Shown in pieces: positions 6,410 through 9,481 of a DNA stretch of 9,481 bases (positions are counted from its first letter, which is position 1; every line of letters begins with the position of its first letter). Under the pieces are notes generated by a model. It did no database searches. It was not told the DNA's origin and saw only the letters and a list, made by a program, of their open reading frames with translations. Location of the stretch: positions 1-9,481 of the forward strand of contig CBDUST010000171.1 of NCBI GenBank assembly GCA_965369945.1. The letters are read 5' to 3'. A program made the translations under genes and the position numbers. Source of the stretch: JADFNO01 sp965369945 (GTDB lineage Bacteria; Planctomycetota; Phycisphaerae; Phycisphaerales; SM1A02).

Positions 6410-6589
6410 ATGGGGCCTATTTGCTCGTGCCTAAGTTACCCCCTGGGATCGCTTGTTCGCGACGATGGCCAAGCCTCCATCGAGTGGAAGGCCGGGATCG
6501 ATGGGAAGCGAACCCACTTTGCATCGGGGTTCGAGCAAATCCCTTCTACGTTGGAGACACCGTCTCCGCGAGTGACCCGGAGGGGCTAA
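6410..6589 (+). pseudogene. Possible coding remnant on the plus strand, unassigned
   Basis: A frame of 59 codons starts at ATG 6410-6412, directly after an in-frame TAG, and ends TAA at 6587-6589. Its last 44 residues read like real protein (SLVRDDGQASIEWKAGIDG, then KRTHFASGFEQIPSTLETP, ending RVTRRG), with GC-rich third positions. The first 14 residues do not. It may be the 3' end of a lost gene, perhaps a recombinase-type protein, but that guess rests on feel alone. Its stop overlaps the stop codon of the convergent PLP-enzyme gene. The same bases contain inverted repeats, so the frame may be chance. Confidence 0.2.
6553..6567 (-). terminator. Hairpin downstream of the PLP-enzyme gene (weak terminator candidate)
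   Basis: A perfect 6-bp GGAGAC/GTCTCC stem with a 3-nt loop begins 18 nt after the stop codon of the PLP-enzyme gene on the minus strand. No T-run follows (AACGTAG), so it would need a cofactor or may only protect the 3' end of the transcript. Confidence 0.3.
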
Positions 6590-7800
6590 GCGCCGCCGTT
6601 TTTTTTGCACTCAACTTGCGTCGCGTGTAGTTCGGCTCCGACCGGCGCGCCGAAGCCTAGCTCATGTCCAGCGGCGCTGACCGGCACGACCTGAATCGAT
6701 CCATCATCACGCAATAAGACCGCCTCCTGCGCCAGATTTACCGTTGGGCAGACGTGTCGCGGAACGAGCAAGAGCAGTTCGCCGCGCGCCGGACCCGGGC
6801 CGGATTCGATCGAGAGTGGTAAATGCTCTTCGCTGGGTTTGAGCACAATCAACTCCGGATGCCCGATCACCGCTGCGCATGGATCGCCGGCCTCTGCTGC
6901 GATCGCCTTTGACCCAGCGTCGCAGGTGGCGATGTTCGGTGTAGGTCGCGACACAACTCGAGATGCAACGACAGCCGCAGGCTGGAGCTTGGCCTGCGTG
7001 ACCGCTGTTTGTGTCGTCGTATCTGAAAACACGACTGTGCCGGGTGAGATGCGATGGATCGTATTGCTCAACTCGGCAAACGGGCGGTAGGCCAGTGCAT
7101 CAAGAAACGTCATTGCCCCGCTGGTGATTAGCTCGTCGACCTGGCAACCCTGCCTGACAAGATGTACGCAAAGATCGACAACTCCCTCGTAGATTTCCCA
7201 CGCCTTGATTCGACGAAGATCTTGCTCGTCATCGCGAATATGACCTTCATAGGCGTGGACGCCGCGAAATCGCTCACCAGACGCCTGCGCCACGGCCACA
7301 ATTTGCTGACGATCCGCAAGCTCAACGCCTGTGCGGTTCATCTGCGGATTCACATCGACGAAGATGCCCAAGTGAATCGGAACGGACTCAGCTGCGTTGG
7401 GGTCCTCACACAGCACCGACACAGCGGTGCGATCGTGCTCTCGGGCCAAGTCTGCGGCGCGCTCCAGGGCAGGCCCGATGAGCGTGTAGGCGATCAGTAG
7501 GTCAGCGCCGCGGATGTCGAGTCGATCAAGCGTTTCCAAGAGAACCGCCGCTTCGCGCGTTGTCGCACACTTAAACTGGCGCACACCCGCTTCGATCATT
7601 CGCTCCCACACCTGTGGGATCTTGGTGGTCTTGACATGTGGACGCCAGCGGTTGCGATCACCCCCGGCATGGGCGATCACCTGCTGGATATTTCGATCGA
7701 CCTTCTCCATGAAGATGATCAGCGCAGGCGTCGTGATGCGCTCGGCCAGTTCAGGCTCAAGGCGGTATGAGTCGGGATCAATTCCGGGCATGATGTTCAT
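6586..7800 (-). CDS. PLP-dependent D-threonine aldolase / D-serine dehydratase-like enzyme
   Basis: This 404-aa protein has the two-part architecture of the DSD1 / D-threonine aldolase group. It has an alanine racemase-like TIM barrel (about 20-270) and a C-terminal D-serine dehydratase-like domain (about 275-390). Lys57 in RPHVKTTK matches the Schiff-base lysine of the PHVK(T/A)HK motif. VHAYEGH (181-187) and SPGTVVFSD (252-260) fit the PLP phosphate-binding region. DAGSKA (294-299) and the metal-site pair His349/Cys351 in RHVCPTVNLAQE are retained, so the enzyme is probably active and metal-dependent. Known reactions are cleavage of D-threonine or beta-hydroxy-D-amino acids, or dehydration of D-serine; the sequence alone does not choose. 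The first ATG is used, with ATG codon 4 as an alternative, and a GAGAGAA stretch lies upstream. The HIT gene ends 15 nt upstream, indicating an operon. The last codons include a run of eight A. Confidence 0.9.
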   Translation of the reverse strand: MNIMPGIDPDSYRLEPELAERITTPALIIFMEKVDRNIQQVIAHAGGDRNRWRPHVKTTKIPQVWERMIEAGVRQFKCATTREAAVLLETLDRLDIRGADLLIAYTLIGPALERAADLAREHDRTAVSVLCEDPNAAESVPIHLGIFVDVNPQMNRTGVELADRQQIVAVAQASGERFRGVHAYEGHIRDDEQDLRRIKAWEIYEGVVDLCVHLVRQGCQVDELITSGAMTFLDALAYRPFAELSNTIHRISPGTVVFSDTTTQTAVTQAKLQPAAVVASRVVSRPTPNIATCDAGSKAIAAEAGDPCAAVIGHPELIVLKPSEEHLPLSIESGPGPARGELLLLVPRHVCPTVNLAQEAVLLRDDGSIQVVPVSAAGHELGFGAPVGAELHATQVECKKNGGA

Positions 7801-7815
7801 AGCAACAGATTCTCT

Positions 7816-8355
7816 CTACCGATTGGATCGGCGCATCCCATCAGCGGTGTTGCGAAACGCCTCAGACATCTTCTCAAGAGAATCGGGGATCACACGGACA
7901 TCGCTGACAACCGTCATGAAATTCGTGTCGCCTCCCCAGCGCGGAACGAGATGCGCATGCAAATGCTCGGGTAAACCCGCGCCCGCAGCCCGTCCTTGAT
8001 TGATGCCCATGTTGATCCCTTGCGGGTGCAGAGTGCGCTCGATGAGCTCGGTGCCTACTTCGAGCAGTTTCCAGAACGCGGCGCGCTGCGCCGGCTCGTA
8101 GTCCAACAGCGTCGGGCGCGGCTCTCCGAGCGCGACCAGCATATGCCCGTTTGAATATGGATAGCGATTCAGCAGCACGAGCCCATGATCGTCGCGGTAA
8201 ACCACATGATTCATTTCATCTTTCTCTGGATGCTCCCAATACTCTGTCAGAAATGGCCCGGCCGAAAGCTCCGCTTCCTCGAAACCCTCAGCCTTCTCGG
8301 TGAGTTGCCGCAAGTACACCGCCCGCCACGGCGCCCAAAGGTTCTCGTGATTCAT
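7816..8355 (-). CDS. HIT-family protein (Ap4A hydrolase/phosphorylase-like)
   Basis: From ATG 8353-8355 the product is 179 aa. The catalytic histidine triad HLHAHLV (His131, His133, His135) is followed by PRW, with the conserved upstream QGRAAGAGLPEHLH segment. The core strand VLLNRYPYSNGHMLVAL (about 60-76) is typical of HIT hydrolases/transferases acting on dinucleoside polyphosphates or nucleotidyl conjugates. The N-terminal NLWAPWRAVYL resembles the Ap4A-phosphorylase-like subgroup, and this sets the start. The frame is open upstream to 8511, but those 52 residues are low-complexity and unlike the family. Many relatives carry Cys-x-x-Cys after this N-terminus; here the segment reads AGPFLTEYW without cysteines, so that zinc site is absent. 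No clear ribosome-binding site is seen; TACGAT 6 nt upstream suggests a possible near-leaderless transcript. It is followed after 15 nt by the PLP-enzyme gene. Confidence 0.88.
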   Translation of the reverse strand: MNHENLWAPWRAVYLRQLTEKAEGFEEAELSAGPFLTEYWEHPEKDEMNHVVYRDDHGLVLLNRYPYSNGHMLVALGEPRPTLLDYEPAQRAAFWKLLEVGTELIERTLHPQGINMGINQGRAAGAGLPEHLHAHLVPRWGGDTNFMTVVSDVRVIPDSLEKMSEAFRNTADGMRRSNR

Positions 8356-8413
8356 AACCGTATCGTAGCGGGGCGCTGCACGGCCTGTTGGCGGGTGCCA
8401 CGCACAGCGAGTC

Positions 8414-8443
8414 CGCGAGTCGTGCGTGTCGGTCGCGAGTCGT
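8414..8443. repeat. CGCGAGTCGT direct repeat, 20-bp period
   Basis: CGCGAGTCGT occurs at 8414-8423 and 8434-8443, and a partial copy (GCGAGTC) precedes it at 8407-8413. It lies in the 167-bp gap between the DUF5916-like gene and the HIT gene. With only two full units and no conserved longer repeat, it is a minor local duplication. Confidence 0.5.
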
Positions 8444-8450
8444 TGTTCGG

Positions 8451-8483
8451 CACCGACGACTCCGCTTCGCGGCGCTGTCGGTG
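8451..8483 (-). terminator. Long two-tier hairpin after the DUF5916-like gene (terminator candidate)
   Basis: CACCGAC (8451-8457) pairs with GTCGGTG (8477-8483). Inside, CCGC (8462-8465) pairs with GCGG (8469-8472) around a TTC loop, with a symmetric 4x4 internal loop between. It starts 39 nt downstream of the stop of the DUF5916-like gene. No T-run follows on either strand, so termination would not be of the canonical intrinsic type. Confidence 0.4.
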
Positions 8484-8522
8484 GCGCCCGTTCGTTGATT
8501 GAGCCGAGCAATGGAATCCGCG

Positions 8523-9481
8523 CTAGAACCGAAACGTCCAGCCGATCTTGGTCGTCACTTCCGTTGACGTCCCGTCAAATCGATCATCAAACGTATCAAA
8601 CGCTTGATTCACCACGAAGAAAATCTCATTGCCCGGCTCGATGATCCAACGCAATCGGCTATTGATCCCCAGCGAATCCGACACGTTGTCCCATTGAATG
8701 AAGTTCGTCCACGCGATGTCGGGAGTGAACAGCAAGTTCACTCGCGCTTGGGCGACTTGCACTTGGAATTCGCCGCTCGGCAGATCGATATTGTTCTGCT
8801 CCCACTCAACGCCAAGTAGAAGATTCGGCGACGGCCGCCATTCAGCGCCAACAACCGTATCCAACCGATCACCATCGAAAAACTCACCCGCCTGGATCGA
8901 CGCGCCGAGACTCAAGGGCCGACTCTGGGTCGTCGAGATGTTCACATCAACACGGTCAAAACGATGATCACCCACGGGGATCACCACGCCGGGGTTGATC
9001 TCAAACGGCCGGGTCAGAACCTCGCGATTGAATTGGTACTCAACATTGAATTCATCGCCGGCGTGGTTCTCGATCGTGATCAAATCCAACTCGAGGTCGC
9101 TGGATTCCGTGTGGTCGTTCAAATCGGTGATCAACATCGGGTTTACGCCCACATCGATCGTGCGTATCCAACTATTTTCGGGCCGCCAGCGATACTGTAA
9201 ACGCGCGAAGTATTCACGAATTCCACGCCGCGGCACGAAACCAAGCGCAGCGTCATAACGATCGCCGATTTCGGTGAAGCCAGCGAAGGCAAAGATGCGA
9301 TCGTTGGGATAACTCACGCGCGCTCCCCAGGCGTGATCATCGCCGTCACCGCTCGGTGATGAGCTGTGCAGGAAAAATGCGTTCCCTTGCACGATCTTGT
9401 TGCCGAAGACGTGGCTGTTTCGGAAATTAAAGTCACCGCCCACGACCGTGTTGTCATCATTACTCGCCGGATCGCCGATTG
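8523..9481 (-). CDS. DUF5916-like outer-membrane beta-barrel protein, C-terminal part (cut by window edge)
   Basis: The frame is open from the right edge to a TAG at 8523-8525, giving 318 residues of the C-terminal portion. A GTG at 9441-9443 could be mistaken for a start, but the upstream codons (encoding IGDPASNDDNTV) continue the same domain, so the true start lies outside the window. Alternating polar/hydrophobic strands run throughout, and the chain ends IGWTFRF with a terminal Phe, the signal recognised by the outer-membrane barrel assembly machinery. Segments such as SYPNDRIFAFAGFTEIGDRYDAALGF (split here: SYPNDRIFAF, then GDRYDAALGFVPRRG) and the late NSRLRWIIEPGNEIFFVVNQ are characteristic of the DUF5916 domain. 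That domain often follows a CBM9-like carbohydrate-binding domain in large secreted or outer-membrane proteins. I name the family from memory. The substrate is unknown. Confidence 0.8.
   Translation of the reverse strand, partial: IGDPASNDDNTVVGGDFNFRNSHVFGNKIVQGNAFFLHSSSPSGDGDDHAWGARVSYPNDRIFAFAGFTEIGDRYDAALGFVPRRGIREYFARLQYRWRPENSWIRTIDVGVNPMLITDLNDHTESSDLELDLITIENHAGDEFNVEYQFNREVLTRPFEINPGVVIPVGDHRFDRVDVNISTTQSRPLSLGASIQAGEFFDGDRLDTVVGAEWRPSPNLLLGVEWEQNNIDLPSGEFQVQVAQARVNLLFTPDIAWTNFIQWDNVSDSLGINSRLRWIIEPGNEIFFVVNQAFDTFDDRFDGTSTEVTTKIGWTFRF

Larger units (their letters stand above)
6208..6585. other. 378-bp gap between the PLP enzyme and the lipoprotein gene
   Basis: The left third carries the lipoprotein leader, its promoter and a small palindrome. 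The stretch 6320-6408 shows nothing recognisable. The right part holds several inverted repeats: ATTTGCTCG (6419-6427) with CGAGCAAAT (6532-6540), CCATCGA (6477-6483) with TCGATGG (6498-6504), CGAACCC (6509-6515) with GGGTTCG (6527-6533), and GGAGAC (6553-6558) with GTCTCC (6562-6567). A 59-codon plus-strand frame overlaps them. Confidence 0.6.

Noticed and set aside
6503..6545. tRNA-like T-arm sequences (GGGTTCGCTTCCC on the minus strand, GGGTTCGAGC on the plus strand)
   Set aside because: No acceptor, D or anticodon arms can be assembled around either, and the loops lack the conserved A58-type position or stem pairing.
6587..6606. Run of eight T on the plus strand as an intrinsic terminator
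   Set aside because: No stable GC stem directly precedes it on the plus strand, and no confident plus-strand gene ends here. The run encodes Lys-Lys-Asn in the minus-strand gene.
5968..6630. 220-codon plus-strand open frame across the lipoprotein gene and the following gap
   Set aside because: Its first third is antisense to the well-supported lipoprotein and the rest runs through promoter and hairpin sequence. Only a different frame (6410-6589) looked protein-like.
8405..8445. Possible CRISPR-like repeats
   Set aside because: Only two 10-bp units at 20-bp period, with no spacers of even length and no cas genes nearby.
8356..8511. N-terminal extension of the HIT protein to 231 residues
   Set aside because: The extra residues cover direct repeats and a strong hairpin and are unlike HIT family N-termini. 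MNHENLWAPWR is the natural start.
9441..9443. GTG as the start of the DUF5916-like gene
   Set aside because: The frame continues upstream to the window edge with typical family residues, so the gene is simply truncated by the window.

Overview
All confidently called genes lie on the minus strand, so genes are described here in transcription order, from high to low coordinate. The window looks like a chromosomal segment of a planctomycete, most likely of the Phycisphaerae or a related class. The clues are a secreted HAF-repeat protein ending in paired dockerin-like repeats with a final LLANWG, a signal-peptide-bearing beta-helix surface protein, a six-domain ribosomal protein S1, a small lipoprotein with a DRPSRLSPYP-like motif, and an outer-membrane DUF5916-type protein. 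This assignment rests on protein style recognised by eye, not on a search.

Layout from right to left: (i) 8523-9481, the C-terminal part of a DUF5916-like outer-membrane beta-barrel protein, cut by the right edge. (ii) 7816-8355 and 6586-7800, a probable two-gene operon of a HIT-family nucleotide hydrolase/transferase and a PLP-dependent D-threonine aldolase/D-serine dehydratase-like enzyme, 15 nt apart. (iii) 6208-6585, a gap holding a sigma70-like promoter for the next gene, a set of inverted repeats and a possible plus-strand coding remnant. (iv) 5914-6207, a small lipoprotein followed by a good intrinsic terminator. (v) 4361-5749, an MFS transporter. (vi) 2400-4154, rpsA. (vii) 1842-2399, a 558-bp gap with CTAG-rich short repeats and one possible 44-aa ORF. 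(viii) 588-1841, a HAF-repeat/dockerin secreted protein. (ix) 1-439, the N-terminal part of a secreted parallel beta-helix protein, cut by the left edge, with an internally duplicated start region and two stem-loops in its leader.

The genes form no single pathway. They are housekeeping (S1), small-molecule metabolism (HIT, PLP enzyme), transport (MFS) and cell-surface or secreted functions (beta-helix, HAF/dockerin, lipoprotein, DUF5916 barrel). I found no CRISPR array, tRNA, rRNA, intact mobile element or convincing new multi-gene system. The observations most worth checking are in the gaps: the repeat cluster near 2201-2255, the inverted-repeat region at 6419-6567 with its overlapping plus-strand ORF, and the duplicated N-terminus and stem-loop leader of the beta-helix gene.
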